DNA from: Hericium rajendrae
Taxonomy: Eukaryota; Basidiomycota; Agaricomycetes; Russulales; Hericiaceae
Reading direction: 5' to 3'
Assembly: GCA_033439255.1 (NCBI GenBank)
Contig: CM065879.1
Coordinates: 724,501 to 788,500, forward strand
Length of the DNA: 64,000 nt
Below, piece after piece: positions 21,025 to 33,378 of this stretch. The notes beneath the pieces were generated by a model. It did no database searches. It worked only from the letters and a program-made list of their open reading frames with translations, and was not told the origin of the DNA. The translations under genes were made by a program, and so were the position numbers. Position 1 is the first letter of the stretch, and every line of letters begins with the position of its first letter.

Positions 21025-21822
21025 TCAGTGTATGGTAGATGTCATTGTGATGCAAGTGACATGAATCTACCTGGAGCCTAAGCCATGCCAATTTCCTCCA
21101 ACCGACAAGATCCGGATGCCTTCGAAGTCCTCGATAGCACCGCATCAGCCGGTCATTTAGAGCCAAATTGTTTGTACGCGAACTCATGTAAATCGTCGTA
21201 GGCGTACTCGGCAAACGTACACCGCTTAGTCAGGAAAACGTTACAGGCTTCTTCACCAGCACATGCTTTCATGTTTCTTACCGTCCCATTCTCCGAGGCC
21301 ACGCCCTATGCTGCAGGTTGTCTATAGATATCTCTTATCACTCGATACATTTCGCCGCCAAGTCATAAAGTAAGTCGACTGACCGATACCCTCGGTTCTC
21401 AGAGTCGAACAACTTCATCGAACACTGGGCCGGCGTTCTTAAACTCCTGTATAGAACGCATATCACAGAACGTCACAACTGACGTTCGCAGCGTGTTCTC
21501 AAGCCCCGACAACGTGTTCTATTATGAATCTATTGCTAGCTGAAACAGGATGGGCACACCATATCATGGCGCCCCGGATTATCCTGCCTTCAACCACGCG
21601 CCGAGCAGCACTGCACTCAGGAGCCTGCAACGTGCTGCCACCTATGTATCTCGGAGCAGATATCACAAGCAGTCGCAATCTTCTTCTCGTCCGTATCATA
21701 TCCTGACCTCGCGTGCGTTCTGAGCCCGCGTTGATAACTCATTCTTTGCTCTTGATCGTTCTCTCTAAACAAACTCGCACACTCCAATCCAACACTGTCC
21801 TTAGCCGTCTGCGCCCGTCGCT
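21025..21822. other. Intergenic region, about 800 bp
   Basis: No exon-like segment on either strand that I can support; the short ORFs are without motifs. It presumably contains the terminator of the reductase gene and the promoter of the ATPase gene at 21823, but no specific signal is recognisable. Confidence 0.4.
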
Positions 21823-24503
21823 ATGAGCCGGAATCAAGCTCCACGACGCCGACGCACAGTGTCTACCGTTCCGATCGCAAGCCCGTCGACTGCGCGTCCG
21901 AATCGCGGCGTGCATACGCGCGCAAGCGCGGAACCCCAGCCTGCTCGGTGCAGCTCGCGCGCGTGGCCGTTCTTCCGCGCCAAGTCATCCTCGAATCCCC
22001 GCAGAGGCTCCAAGCCCACGCCCAAACCCCCCGGCGTCCAAAAGCGCAGTTTTTTCGGCCTGCGCCAGGTCGTACAGGTGGTGACGAACGTATGTCGCGC
22101 GTCTCTATCTCGACTCGTCCGATTCATATCTTGACCACACGTCTCGCCCACTCCCCAACTCGCCCTTCGCCCTGCACCCACTGTCTTGCACGCGGCTGCT
22201 TTGACGCTTGCCTGTCGCCGCCATGCCTTGCTCGTCGTCGTTCCATCAGCCCGCCGGGACGCTCAAGTCGCTCAACGAGGCGCGCCAGCTGCTCGATGAC
22301 GCCCGGCGCGACCTCACCGAGAACCGAGAACGCGCGCAGTTGCGTCCGTCGCACACGTTCTCGCCTATCCCTGGTTTCTTCCCGCGTACCGCTGAGCTGC
22401 AGGCGGTCGAGCGCGCGCTGGAGGAGGAGCCGTGCTTCACGGTGCTGTTCGGCGCGAGCTCCGTCGGCAAGGTATGTGTTTCCAGTCCTGACTGGGATAT
22501 CTGTGAATTGATGCGTGCGGCAGACGGCATTGCTTCGCCAGGTGCTGTGCTCGGACAAGTACCACGTCCTTCATTTTGACCTCCGCATAGCCGGCTTCGC
22601 GGATCTGGACAGCCTGTACATGAGTCTCAGCCAACAGATGGAGCAGTATTTTGCAGCCATCGCCAAGATCGAAGGATATGGGGAGTTCGAGAAGGAAGCA
22701 TGGGGTTTCAAGGTGGGCCCATACATCATACTCATGTGTAGAAATGAGTTGGCTGATTATTCCAAGCATGATCGCTTGAATGTCGAGCGGAGGATTGCGG
22801 ACAATACGGGGATGGCGCAGATACGGACAAGCGATATTGCACGACTCATGGAGCTCTTCCAAGTGCGTCGCACGGCTCTATCTTTTGTCTTCATTCGTCA
22901 ACATGGTATCGTCACGTTCTCTGCAGAGCTCCCTCCTGACCTATCGACAATTTGTCCCGCCTTCGCCTAACGGTCAGAGTAGCTCCACGGCAAGCCGTGA
23001 CTCCATTTCCAGTCAGGCCAATCAGGCCAACCAGAGCAAGCCGAAGAGGTTCAGATGGCCGTGGCAATCCAAGTCGTCGTCCGATCTTAGCAGAAGGCCG
23101 AATGTAAACAGTTCGCCGCAGGACAGGGCGCACTCTGCCGAAAAAGACGTGCCAAAACCAGTCAAAAAGATGCCGGTGTTCTTCATCGACGAGGCGCATA
23201 AGCTGTAGGTTCAGCGACAGGCTTTGCTTCGCAATGATAACTGACATGAGATGTTCGGCAGACCTGGTCTAATCCAGTCGATGGAGACGATGAAGTGCCT
23301 GCTTGACTCCATGCTCGTGCTCACGAAGCAGGACCGGCTGTGCCATGTCATCCATGCCACGAGCGACCCATTCTACCAAACGTGGCTGCGGCAGTTGAAC
23401 GTTATGCAGCACTGCAAAGTGGGTCTCCACGTTCCTTCATGTATGTGCACAGCTGATTCATATCAGATCATCACTATCGGGGACTGCTCGAAGTCGGATG
23501 CCCGGACCTTCTATCATGAGCGGATATTGCCTCGTGTGCCAGAACGTTTGAGACACAATCTAAGTTTTGAGCGGCTCTACGAGGCTTTCGGCGGACGGAT
23601 TGTTCATTGGCAGGATTATATCACGGATTATGGTGAATGAATCTGCTTCTCTGTCACCGATGCAATTCTCACTCCATTCTTCCAGTGAATGCAAACGGGC
23701 AGCTTGAGAGTGAGGCTCTTGCATAGTCAATGCATTTCTCTTGACTGACCTTCGAAACAGTCCACCAAAGCTCACATTTCATCCAAGCTCATGCACTTCT
23801 CAACCTCCACATCATTCACTCCTCTCAAAATCTGCCAGCCGATGACCCCAACAAGCCCACCAGCGCTCGCGGCAGTGCAGTCGCTCCAGCCGCCGCTGCC
23901 GCAACGTCTCCCTCGCACGGCAGCGCCGGCTTCCCCATCTACTCGCCCCTCACCGGGCCGCCGCGCAACCCGCGCGACTCCGCGCTCGAGCCCGGCTACA
24001 CGACGGACTTCACCGCCATCCAGCTCCTGCGCGTCATGAGCCGCCTCACGCAGCCGGGCGTGCGCGCGCTGCCCTACTTCATGCTCTGCCGCGAGTTCGG
24101 GGTGCGCGCGGTGGACGGCATGGTGCGCGGGCGCATCCTCGATTTGCGCTGGATGGAGCCCGTCACGAAGGAGGGCGTCGAGGGCGTGGGGGCTGGCACG
24201 CCGCGCCAGCGGCATGACGTCGTGTCGGGCGTGCCGAGCCGGCGGAGCCTCGGGATACATCTCGGCGCGTCGAACAGCGGGACGGCGATCATGAGCGATG
24301 TTGGTGATGAGGACATGGTGCCGCTGACGGAGCGCGAGGTCGCGCTGGCCATGGACGACGAGGAGATTTTTGGGCCGAAGGTGACGCCTGCGACGCCGAT
24401 CATGCGGTATGCGATGCGGGAGGTCGTCGCGGAGTATGAAGATACGCGGTCGAACTCGGATTACGCGTCGGTGGTCGATATGAACGATGTCAACGAATAT
24501 TAA
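21823..24503 (+). CDS. P-loop ATPase (archaeal-ATPase-like/AAA+), intact paralogue
   Basis: About 700 residues in about eight exons. A basic Ser/Pro/Arg-rich leader (21823-22090) resembles a targeting or disordered tail. The ATPase domain has SHTFSPIPGFFPRTAEL, Walker A FGASSVGKT (split by an intron after GK), YHVLHFDLRIAGF, Walker B PVFFIDEAHKL, a sensor-like VIHATSDPFYQTWL and ITIGDCSKSDARTFYHERIL. A helical C-terminal part follows (SSHFIQAHALLNLHIIHSS, MSRLTQPGVRALPYFMLCRE, FGPKVTPATPIMRYAMREV). The layout resembles ATPases of the archaeal ATPase_2 (PF01637) type, which is my inference. An extra Ser/Lys-rich insertion lies just before Walker B. Function unknown. A degenerate copy lies at 8308-10390. 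The start ATG is the first in a long open exon; an upstream exon is possible. Confidence 0.75.
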
Positions 24504-24739
24504 GGACGTGGGCACGGTGGTTTCTCTTTCTTTTCTCCCTTCTCCCATTTTGTTGAGTGGCACATGAACATATTTATTGGCTCTCTCACGTACCATTGTC
24601 TATCATGCATTCATCCTTGATAACTCTACATACGGTATAGTCTGTACACTGTCATTCTCCTACAGCACGTAACTTATATTCTCTCCTCGATGGAGACGGC
24701 ATATGTACCCTAGTAACCCTACCATTGTATTTCGTCGTT

Positions 24740-27700
24740 TCATTCTAATCCAGCATAGCGTACGTCGGCATGGTCTTCTAGCCATGTCAGCCATTTCTTG
24801 AGGTATGAACTTCCGTGTTGGACTGTGGATGAATCGCCAACCACGCACTATTGACCGAGAGTGAATACGAGCACAAGCTGCCTTGCGGTGTGAGGAGCGA
24901 CTTACCAGATGTCGTCTTGCGCGAGTCATTGCAACTGCAAGAGCTTCGTGAGCTGCGCTGTAGGCATGGCTGGTTTGAACTTACCATTAAGCCTGCGCTT
25001 CTCCTTCAAAAATCCAACCTCCCGCTAACGACGAAGGTCAGTAAATATACTGCTATTCGATCAGCATTGCACGCATACCTTCTCATTACTTCTCACCAAA
25101 CTGATCACCACTGCCTCCTTCTCTCGCCCCTGCATACCATCAACAGTCCCGATCTCGAGATCGGTGCCGTACAACGGACGGAGCAGCGACGTCAGCAACG
25201 TAACTTGAGCCTGATACCTATATAGAAATGAGCAGAAGCGTGGAAAATTTCCCTCTGAAACCTTACGGGCTGATAATGGCGATCTGAGAAGGTAGTAATC
25301 CTGCGCCGACCTGATGTCTCCTGATAAGACTGGCTCATGGCAATGAGGATGCATACTCACCAGCCTATCCACCCAATTCTTGACAACAGTCGCTTCATTT
25401 TCATTACACCGACTGCCCTCATCGCTATCCCCGTCCAACCGCTCGTAGTACTCACATCCAGCCGTATCAAAAAACACGACCGGCGTACCAAGCAACTCCT
25501 TTTCTTCATCCTCAGATTCCGCACTCGTATTGGGCAGGTCGAGGAGTAGATGGGATGCAACGGATTCGTGCGCTATGAGTTTTGATCCGTACAGTGTCTT
25601 CGAGGGAAACTCGGCGATCTGTTCGTGCATTCTGCAAGAAGTGAGCTCCATGCGCAAGGTCGCAGATACGAGGTACGAACCGGTATTGGACGATGAGCAT
25701 GCGCTTGATGCCGGGGCCGTACATTTTTTCTAGTCGCTCGAACATGGTGGTTTCGAGCGTGCGGGGAGGCTTTAGGCCCTGTCGGCCTTTCTTCGCAGGC
25801 TTGGGCTTGATTTTGTCATCTGACTTTGCAGGTTTCTCTTCCGGAGATTCAAGCAGAAGGTCCTCTTCTGAATCGCTGGACTCAGGTTCAGATGCAGATG
25901 GTGGAGGCTGCTCGGGTTCGGCATCAAGCTGAGGCGTTGGCGATGGTGCTGGCTTCGTCTTCGGCTGCTGCTTCGTTTTCTTATCGGGAGCGGCTTTCGG
26001 TGCTGTCTTTGATTTGTCCCCGTTTTCTTTCGATTTTTTTCTTGACTCGTCTAGAGATAAGATCGTAGGAGGAAGCTGCTTCGGGTCTCCTGCAAGAACA
26101 AGTTTCTTCCCTTTGAAAATGGGTATCCAACAGACCTAAGGACAGGATGGTAAATTATAGGCAGATATCAGCAGGACTGATCAACTCACAGCCTCGAGTG
26201 CCTGTGTCGCCTCGTCGATGATGACAACGTCGAACTTCTGGTTTCGAAGTTGTCGACCTCCTGAGGAGTGGCACGTAGCTAAGACTACCTGGCTCTCGCT
26301 CAGGACCGTCTCTACTACACCGCCCTCTCGTTGACGGTACCTTCGACGAATGCCAAAATTAGCGCTAGAAGATACCTTGCCATTCTGTACTCACTCTTTC
26401 CTCAGCGCCCGCACTTCCTCCCACATCTTCTTTCTCTCCAATCCCCGCGGCGGCTTTCCCTTCGCACCCTTGCCTTTCCCAGACAACGTATCAAGGGCGT
26501 TCTGCAGCTCGTCTTTCACATCCCGCGCCAATGCAGCCTGGTCCGAGCGCCCCGCCTTCACCTCCAGCGTCGCATTCAGCATGCCCTCCTTCGCCATAAC
26601 GCGTGCCGGATGCCCCACACGCGTGACCTTCAGCCGCGGGCCGCTCCCGGGCGGCGGGAGCGCGAGCAGACGCTCAAGAATGTTGTCTACGGAGAGATTG
26701 GATGCGCCGCACACGAGCAGGCGCAGCGGCTTGGGGTTGGACGGCGTGGTAGACGTGAGCTGGCGGATGAGCTCGATGAGTGTGTGCGTTTTGCCGGTAC
26801 CGGGAGGCCCGTGGATGCACGCGACTTCGGGTGATTCGAGACAGAAGCGGATGGCATCCTTTTGGCTTTGGTTGAGGGAGGGGTCGAAGAAGGTGAGGTT
26901 CTGGACGGGAACAGCTTCAGAAGGCTCGCTCATGCCGAGCAGTACTCGCATAAGGAGAGTTTGCTCGACGCTGAACTGTTCCAGGGACGAGTTAAGCATA
27001 TTAGATTGCGAATATTCAAGACGCAACGAGAGTAATTGCGATGCTTACGCCAGTTTCAGAAGTGGACGACGGGAGGACAGCCTTCTCCAGTAGGCGTAGG
27101 GCCTTGTCCATCCTTCGTATTTCTCAGGCATGCTATATCATCAGATAGACATGAAACGCACCTATCATATGTGACGCTGTTCGCGAGCTTGAGGACTCTA
27201 CATCGCTCGGGCAGGTCAAGATCGTCGGAACTGGTCTCAGAGGGCTCGATGGCAATGACGATGCGCGTATCAGTAACTTTGTAGACAACGCCTTCAGCAG
27301 TTTGATTTGCCTTTGAGTCGGTCCCTGATTTGGGTTTCTTGGACGGCTTCTTTGCGGTGGTCGTTACATTTTCTTCGATGCGAGCCAGATCTCCTGGCCT
27401 ACCGTTGCCTTTGTTTTATTCACGAGAAATGCAGAGCAAAATATAAAAGTTACCTGAAAGTGTGTGGAGGGAATATCGGACTAGTATGATAGGCGGCTGG
27501 GCGTTCGAGCTCCACTAATCTGCACTTCTGAGCATTGATCGCAGGCACTCGAGGGATCACGGCTGAGACACGCACGTCTTTCCACCAAGACCGATGTTGA
27601 TCCCCACGACACCGAGGCCAATCAAAGCAAGGCCTTTCTGCTCCAAGAGCTTGGGGCCACAATTTGAAAGTAGAAGAGAGCTACGCTCGATCTCGGCCTC

Positions 27701-27769
27701 TCGTTCTTTCGCGAGGAGGGTGCGATGTCGCTCGATGAACGCAGCCAGGTCCTTGTCTGTGGAGGTCAT
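24740..27769 (-). CDS. SMUBP2/Hcs1-type superfamily 1 DNA/RNA helicase
   Basis: Upf1-like SF1B helicase of about 800 residues in about a dozen exons. The N-terminus is TSTDKDLAAFIERHRTLLAKER, as in IGHMBP2. Motifs run in order: LNQSQKDAIRF (Q motif), GPPGTGKTHT (I), VDNILERLL (Ia), VVIIDEATQALEA (II), GDPKQLPPT (III), VQYRMHEQIAEFPS (IV), ISPYQAQVTLL (IVa), GTVDGMQGREKEAVVISLVRS (V, 26 bp apart from the next intron) and LNVAMTRARRHL (VI). It ends WLEDHADVRYAGLE at 24740. Between motifs III and IV lies an unusual Lys/Pro/Glu-rich, low-complexity insertion of about 70 residues. There is no R3H domain or AN1 finger, as in yeast Hcs1 and unlike animal IGHMBP2. Likely nuclear or ribosome-linked by family. 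It starts divergently from the M20 gene, about 290 bp away. Confidence 0.9.
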
Positions 27770-28059
27770 TCCTAGCTGAATAACAGAGCTTCGTCGGATT
27801 CAGCAATTGTTTCAAGATCGAAAAGAAGAAAAAGATGAGAATCCAAAGATATTGACTTGACCGTGACTGAATTCTGAATCCATGGACGCGATTACCGCCC
27901 AGAAAAGATCTTATCTTATCTTCGGGCGCTAAGTCACATTTCAAGGCTGCGGCACACCGTCATGACTCCCCACAGTTTCTCGCACCACATGGTCACTACA
28001 GCAGTTATCAACGCAAGCCTGTGGATAACATTGAGTGACCTAATCTTAACCCTGAAGCT
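27770..28059. promoter_or_regulatory. Divergent promoter region between helicase and M20 genes
   Basis: A 290-bp gap between two divergent ATGs (27769 minus, 28060 plus). It probably serves both genes. No TATA box is obvious; assignment is from position. Confidence 0.4.
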
Positions 28060-30061
28060 ATGACACTTCCTCCTCTCAAAAGCGCAGCCGAGTTATGGTA
28101 CTCGGATGGCAGTCAGGCTCCCATCTTCGAAGTCGATAGCCCAGATCCCGGACTGGAAATCTACAGGCCTGAGGTCTTTCAGACGATCGAAGAGGAGATC
28201 GGCAAACTCGACAAGGAGCTCAAAGAGCTAAGTCTGGATATCCATGGTTGTGAAATCGCCAGTTATTCGGTGCCGACATCTGACTTCGCCGGATGAGACA
28301 GACCACCCCGAACTCAAGTTCGAAGAAATGTACGTTGCAATAATTTCAGATTGCGAATTGAAAATTCATACACACGCAGCCGTACGCATGATGTGCTGAC
28401 ATCGTTCATGACCGAGAAAAACTGGCACGTCAAGAAGAACCACCTCCTCAAGACGGCCTGGGTTGCGACCTTCACCCACGGCGCCGGCGGGCGCACACTC
28501 GGCGTCAACTCCGAAATGGACGCGTTGCCCGGCATAGGCCACGCATGCGGGCACAACCTCATAGCTATTGCCGGCGTGGCCGTCGCACTCGCTGTCAAAG
28601 CCGCCATGCTCAAGTACGACATCCCGGGAAAGGTCGTGCTGATCGGCACCCCAGGCATGTTTGATTTTAAATATTTTTGTCTAGACGCGCTTATACATGT
28701 ACACAGCGGAGGAGGGCGGGTCAGGGAAAGGCATCCTCCTCGAGAAGGGAGCCTATGAAGGAATCGACGCGTGCCTCATGTAAGCTCACCCGTGGCACGC
28801 ATGATCCGCCGCTGACCCCCAACCATAGGTGTCATCCAGCTGCAGGCCCTAAGCACGGTGCGAGTCTGAGCAGCTGTCTCGCCTTGAGGCGCTTCGCCGT
28901 GGAGTACAAAGGCCACAGGTACATCGGATTTATCTTCACCGTATCCTGTTTATCGTCCTTCCGTGACGGTCATGCAATAGTGCACACGCGGCGCAGAGCC
29001 CGTGGGAAGGACAAAACGCCCTCGACGCGTCTGTTGCGGCGTACAATAATATCAGCATGCTGCGCCAGCAGCTCAAGCCCAGTCACCGCGTGCACGGAGT
29101 GTTCTCCGGCAGAGACTGGGCCGCTAACAGTAAATGTTTACATTCATACTCACTTTGAACGGGTATCTGAAACTACGCCTGCGCAGTCATCCCAGATAAC
29201 TCCGAGATGCTGTAAGTCCTTTTTCGTTTCTCTGCTGCATGGTGTTGAATTTGTGGACGCAAGTTGGTATGTACGTGCTCCGACGTGGGCCGAAGTCAAA
29301 GAGGCGGTACCGCGCGTCACGGCGTGTTATGAGTTCATACTATCTCTTACTCTTTGACAAGATACTCAGCTCGGGACAGGGCGGCAGCCCATGCTACAGG
29401 CTGCAAGCTGACTATCCAAGACCCCGGCGAGCCGACGTACGACCTGCGGCAAAATAAAGCTCTAGGCACATCTTCTATCTTTTCTTCGTCGCAGTCAACT
29501 GAGCCTCTCTACGTTGTTTTCCACAGGAAGCGCGTTTTCGCAGGTCTTTAGGAGCAAGTTCGGCCCAATCGACTATGAATTTGGGATTTGCAGTGCGTCG
29601 ACGGACTTCGTAAGGTGTTCTCCTACTACGGAGATTCCAGCATTCTAACGCGTATACACTAGGGCAACGTAACATACGGTTTGCATATACAATGCGCAGT
29701 TCTCACAAGCCTCTGACCATTTTGTTACAGCAATGCCCGCCCTCCATCCTAGCTTCTGTACGCTCATACAATTCACCTTGGAGTCTAGCCTGTACTCACC
29801 CAACTGACCAGCCATCCCGACCGTCCCCGATGGTGGCATCCACACGCCCGCCTTTGCCACGGCGGCGGCGACGCCCGAGGCGCATCAGGCATGCTTGAAC
29901 ATGGCCAAGGCGCTTGCCCTCACGGGCGTGCGTGTTCTTGCGGACGACGCCTTCTTTGACGAGGTCGGTGATCTTGCGGCAGTATTTCATGCTGTGCTAA
30001 TGGCGAGGTTCAGGTGAAGACGACATTTGAGGAGGACAAGAAGGTGCGGGGTGTGATTTGA
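28060..30061 (+). CDS. M20-family amidohydrolase/peptidase (PM20D2-like)
   Basis: Metal-dependent amidase/dipeptidase-type enzyme of about 430 residues in about twelve exons, intact. Splicing by eye gives DHPELKFEE, YTHDVLTSFM-like residues, then VNSEMDALPGIGHACGHNL (metal-binding D and H), VLIGTP joined to EEGGSGKGILLEKGAYEG (catalytic E and metal-binding E), MCHPAAGPKHGAS, GHSAHAAQSPWEGQNALDAS, SGRDWAANIIPDNSEM, YVRAPTWAEVKEA, GSAFSQVFRSKFGPIDYEFG, STDFGNVTYAMPALHPSF, IPTVPDGGIHTPAFA, and a final exon VKTTFEEDKKVRGVI ending at 30061. One intron (about 28654-28708) appears to use a GC donor. Cytosolic by the lack of a signal peptide. Its last exons are copied twice downstream, at 33379 and 38569, as the left edge of a tandemly repeated block. 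Confidence 0.88.
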
Positions 30062-30429
30062 ACGGGAGGGGAACAGGAAGCGGTGTAGAAGTAAGAAGAT
30101 AAGAATAAGCATCCAGAGCTTTGACTATTGTAAGACCTATACCCGGAACTAGCAGAATATACGTTTCGTCGTACATATGCTGATCATCTCCATCAAGCCA
30201 GTGCATTAACCCAGTCTTTCACGATCCTCCGTGCCCGTTTGAGCTCTCCTACTTCGGTTCTGCTTCCTCAAGTCATTTAAACTGCCTTCGATACCGACAC
30301 CGGGCCCGAGCAAACCGTCCAAGTCGTTAATGAGGTACTATACTGCCGGGCGATGAGAGCTTGATGAGAGCAGCAGCGAGATGCAGGATGAACTGAAAGA
30401 CTGTATGTCGGGGTCGGAGTTCGGGAGAA
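30062..30429. other. Convergent intergenic region (block 1)
   Basis: The 3' flanks of the M20 gene and F-box gene 1. Matching but diverged sequence occurs at 33671-33758 with 35415-35467 (block 2) and at 38861-39001 (block 3). No gene is seen. Confidence 0.5.
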
Positions 30430-32127
30430 CTAGAACTTATGTTGTCGACTCCAACTCCATCTGCGCCTTTCAATGACTTCGGGACCAAGACCCCAAAATG
30501 TACTGATATGAACAGGTGGCTCCCAGCTCTTTAAGCTCTCGAGGTCCTCCAGACATTCCAGTGGGACTTCGTCTGTGTTGAAAGCGAGCTCCTCCACCTC
30601 GGCAACCTTGCCTAATCCCCTCCTAGCAATCAGGCATTTGGCTATCGAGACGGCAAGCTCCTTTTTTCCCTCGACGGAACAATATGGGTCATCCACCTGC
30701 AATGTTCTGAGAAGCGGGAACGCGGGGCCACTTTCATTGTCCTGGGGGTGCATAACACGAAGTAGGTGTTTCATGGCTGTGCTGGATGCGCTTAGCATAC
30801 GGAGACCATGAACTTGGGAGGCAAGGAGCTGAGCAATGACTTTAGCAAGGTCCTCGTCATTTGCAGAGATGTACTTGACAGCCAGAGTCTCGACCCTGTC
30901 CAGCAACACGTGGGCGCAGAAGTCATGCAAGGCATCATGCCGCATTCCCTCGGTCGCCTGCTGCGGCCTCACTGACACGCTGAAGCACAACTCCGAGGGT
31001 ACCATCGGGAGGGACGCGCCCACATATGTGTCTATGCAGAATGCGCTTGCATATGAGATGGAGAGACTGCGCAACAGGCCTGTTGCACCGTACACTGGTC
31101 CGAGCAACTGCCCAAAACGAAAATGATGGAGCGCCTTTGGCGCAGCATGAAGTGTTGTCTGCGTCGCAGGGGTGATTGGGAATCGACGCATGAAATCAGT
31201 GCATTCGCCCGGTTCTGCAATGAGACGGAGACGCCGGAGACTTGTGCGGAGCAATAGACGATCGGGATGACCGACATCTGATATATCGGAACGCAGCGCC
31301 ATTTCGATCGACAGATCGCGCAAATTCTCCAGAGGCTCCAGAAGACCCAATATCTGCGACACAGTGAATTTCTCCGGGAGATAGTAGAGGACCAATTGTG
31401 TGAGTGTCGTGGGGAGAATTGATTTGGTTGAGATGCCAATCGTCAGAAGGACGAGGTGACGCAGGGAGTTCGTCCCTTCAAGACAACCTGGGGGAAGGAA
31501 ACATTGCACGTCTTCGGTCCCTGAGCGGCCAATGCTGAGCTCCAACCGCTTTAGTGAAGGCATAGGCTTCGACAAATATCTGGAAATCATATCCTGTAGC
31601 TTCCTTGGAGGAATGGTCAAAATTATCTCGAATGCGCGGTCGGAATGAGATAGGGCGAGGAGGAGTGCACCGATACTACACGGTTGTAGGTGATACCCTG
31701 AGCGGTAGTCAACCGATACTAGTGAGGCCTTGGTGCGTTGCAGCATGAGAGCAGTTATTTCTGCGTTGGCAAAGCAAATGCCCTCCCAGAGGCGGGGTGC
31801 GCCGATAGCAAGCCTACGCCAGTTCTGACACACATGGGTAATGATGATCCACGTTCGGCTGAAGTTGAAACCTGAATACCCTCCACGAGATAATATCCCC
31901 GTGTGTCGGGAGGTGGTGATGATTTCGTAGAATATCGCAACCATGATCTCCGCGGGGAACCACGCATTGATGAGGGCATACGTGTTACGTCGAGCGTGCA
32001 ACATGCGGCCTGATTCTGGCGCTGATGAAGAGGACGTTTCTTCGATTTCTGCATCAATTGCCAGCTGGGCGGAAGTGCACTCGTCAGCACTCAGGCGGTG
32101 AGAGCCGAACCGTAGCTGAGCATCCAT
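30430..32127 (-). CDS. F-box-like protein 1 of the tandem block
   Basis: Intronless gene of about 565 codons. An F-box-like segment near residues 50-110 reads INAWFPAEIMVAIFYEI, then WIIITHVCQNWRRLAIGAPR and LWEGICF, the usual basidiomycete F-box/leucine-rich arrangement. Leucine-rich stretches follow (SLKRLELSIG, LRHLVLLTIG, LTQLVLYYLPEKF, LENLRDLSIE), as in substrate-binding repeats of SCF ubiquitin ligase adaptors. The start is set at the ATG reading MDAQLRF; the frame is open a little further up to a GTG. It ends RRRWSWSRQHKF. It is the first of three copies (others at 35468 and 39002), each on the minus strand and preceded by a duplicated 0.7 kb upstream region. No damage is seen. Substrate unknown. 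Confidence 0.8.
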   Translation of the reverse strand: MDAQLRFGSHRLSADECTSAQLAIDAEIEETSSSSAPESGRMLHARRNTYALINAWFPAEIMVAIFYEIITTSRHTGILSRGGYSGFNFSRTWIIITHVCQNWRRLAIGAPRLWEGICFANAEITALMLQRTKASLVSVDYRSGYHLQPCSIGALLLALSHSDRAFEIILTIPPRKLQDMISRYLSKPMPSLKRLELSIGRSGTEDVQCFLPPGCLEGTNSLRHLVLLTIGISTKSILPTTLTQLVLYYLPEKFTVSQILGLLEPLENLRDLSIEMALRSDISDVGHPDRLLLRTSLRRLRLIAEPGECTDFMRRFPITPATQTTLHAAPKALHHFRFGQLLGPVYGATGLLRSLSISYASAFCIDTYVGASLPMVPSELCFSVSVRPQQATEGMRHDALHDFCAHVLLDRVETLAVKYISANDEDLAKVIAQLLASQVHGLRMLSASSTAMKHLLRVMHPQDNESGPAFPLLRTLQVDDPYCSVEGKKELAVSIAKCLIARRGLGKVAEVEELAFNTDEVPLECLEDLESLKSWEPPVHISTFWGLGPEVIERRRWSWSRQHKF

Positions 32128-32874
32128 GGCGACTTTCAAATAAAACACAACGGGTCAGTAATTCGATGCTTGCGACAAATGAGAGGAGCATGCGTACGGT
32201 GCCGGTCTGCGCATATAGTTAGGGAGACGCAATCGCTATAATAGAAGGTCTGGTCAGTATCTCGAGGTTGATTTCTTATACCTTTTGACCCTGGGCCTGA
32301 GGTCTATTCGAGCTGTGCAGATCGCGTACGCAGGGCCGTCACAGTCTCATCGATGGCCTAGAATGTCAGGGTTTCACGGGAGCAAGGCAGTGGTGAAAAC
32401 TTGAATCATGTGGGCCAAGACCAGGATAGCAAGCCTCTGTGCATGCTGTGTGCATAGGGGAGTCCCAGTCTGTCCGACTGCCGGCACGGTAGGGTTTCAC
32501 GGTCTTCAACATGCTTGCGAGTGTAGCAGGTTTGTCTGGCATTAGCAGGCGGCGCCAAATTCGGAATAAGCCGCCTTCGAGACTCTGCCTTACAGCTCCG
32601 CAGCGTCACAGGGTGGGCATTGGCATGGGATTCAATTTCTCACTTCACAAGAAGTTGAAAATCTCTCAGTAATCGAGGGTTTTCTGGGTCTCAAGTTGCA
32701 GTCGAGGATATAGCGATACACGAGCGGACGAGTACGACAAATCAAAGTTAATCTAACGATAGCGATGCGCTTTAGTACGACGGCGAAAGTAGGACGATGC
32801 ACAATAAAATAGCTCAAGATAAGGGTAAATCAATAAATGAGTAGCGTCGCATGTTCATGGTACAAAATCGGAAT
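32128..32874. repeat. Duplicated upstream region of F-box gene 1
   Basis: This 0.75 kb stretch recurs upstream of F-box copies 2 (37229-38055) and 3 (41107-41910), with shared landmarks such as GCGCATATAGTTAGGGAGA, GGGCCGTCACAGTCTCATCG and GGCCTAGAATGTCAGGGTTT. It should hold the F-box promoter. No exon is seen in it. Confidence 0.75.
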
Positions 32875-33378
32875 CTAGCCCGTCCGCCGTGCAATCTTCT
32901 CCCGTACTCGACAGCGGCGTACTATGCGCTGCCAATGGGCGTCAACGAGACGCCAAGAGCATTCACGGGCATGGTGGTCAGATAGAATCAGGACACCACA
33001 TAGAGAATCGTGAGTACCAGCTTCACATTCCCAGCAGACTTCGTATGAGCGGGAATACCGATGCGATATGCAATTTGCTATGTACTTGCAACACACATCG
33101 ACAGCGCGCCCGCGCGGCGGTTCTGGAAGCTGACGACGTTCAGAACGAATGCGATCACGCCATCCGCGAGCAGCAGCAGCAGCGCGTAGAGCGGGGCGGG
33201 CCGCGCTTGCAGGCCGAACAGGATGTCAAGCTCGCCGGACGCGTGCGTATATACGATGCACTGCGCGAATGCGAACGGCGACATGCGCGTGAGGAGCGGA
33301 TGCAGCTGCAGGCGCGGCGGGCGGATGGCGGGGAAGGGGGTCTGGCGAGCGAGAGGCGTGGAAGGGGTTTGGAAGGCG
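32875..33378 (-). pseudogene. 3' fragment of the TPT transporter gene (joint of blocks 1 and 2)
   Basis: Matches the last two exons of the transporter at 41911-43556: MSPFAFAQCIVYTHASGELD, ALLLLLADGVIAFVLNVV and SLMSLC-type ends are recognisable, ending near a TAG at 32875. The match stops abruptly at about 33378, at the bases GGAAGGCG, where sequence from an M20 intron begins. Only the 3' third of the gene is present, without a start, so it is a truncated relic made by duplication. Confidence 0.8.
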
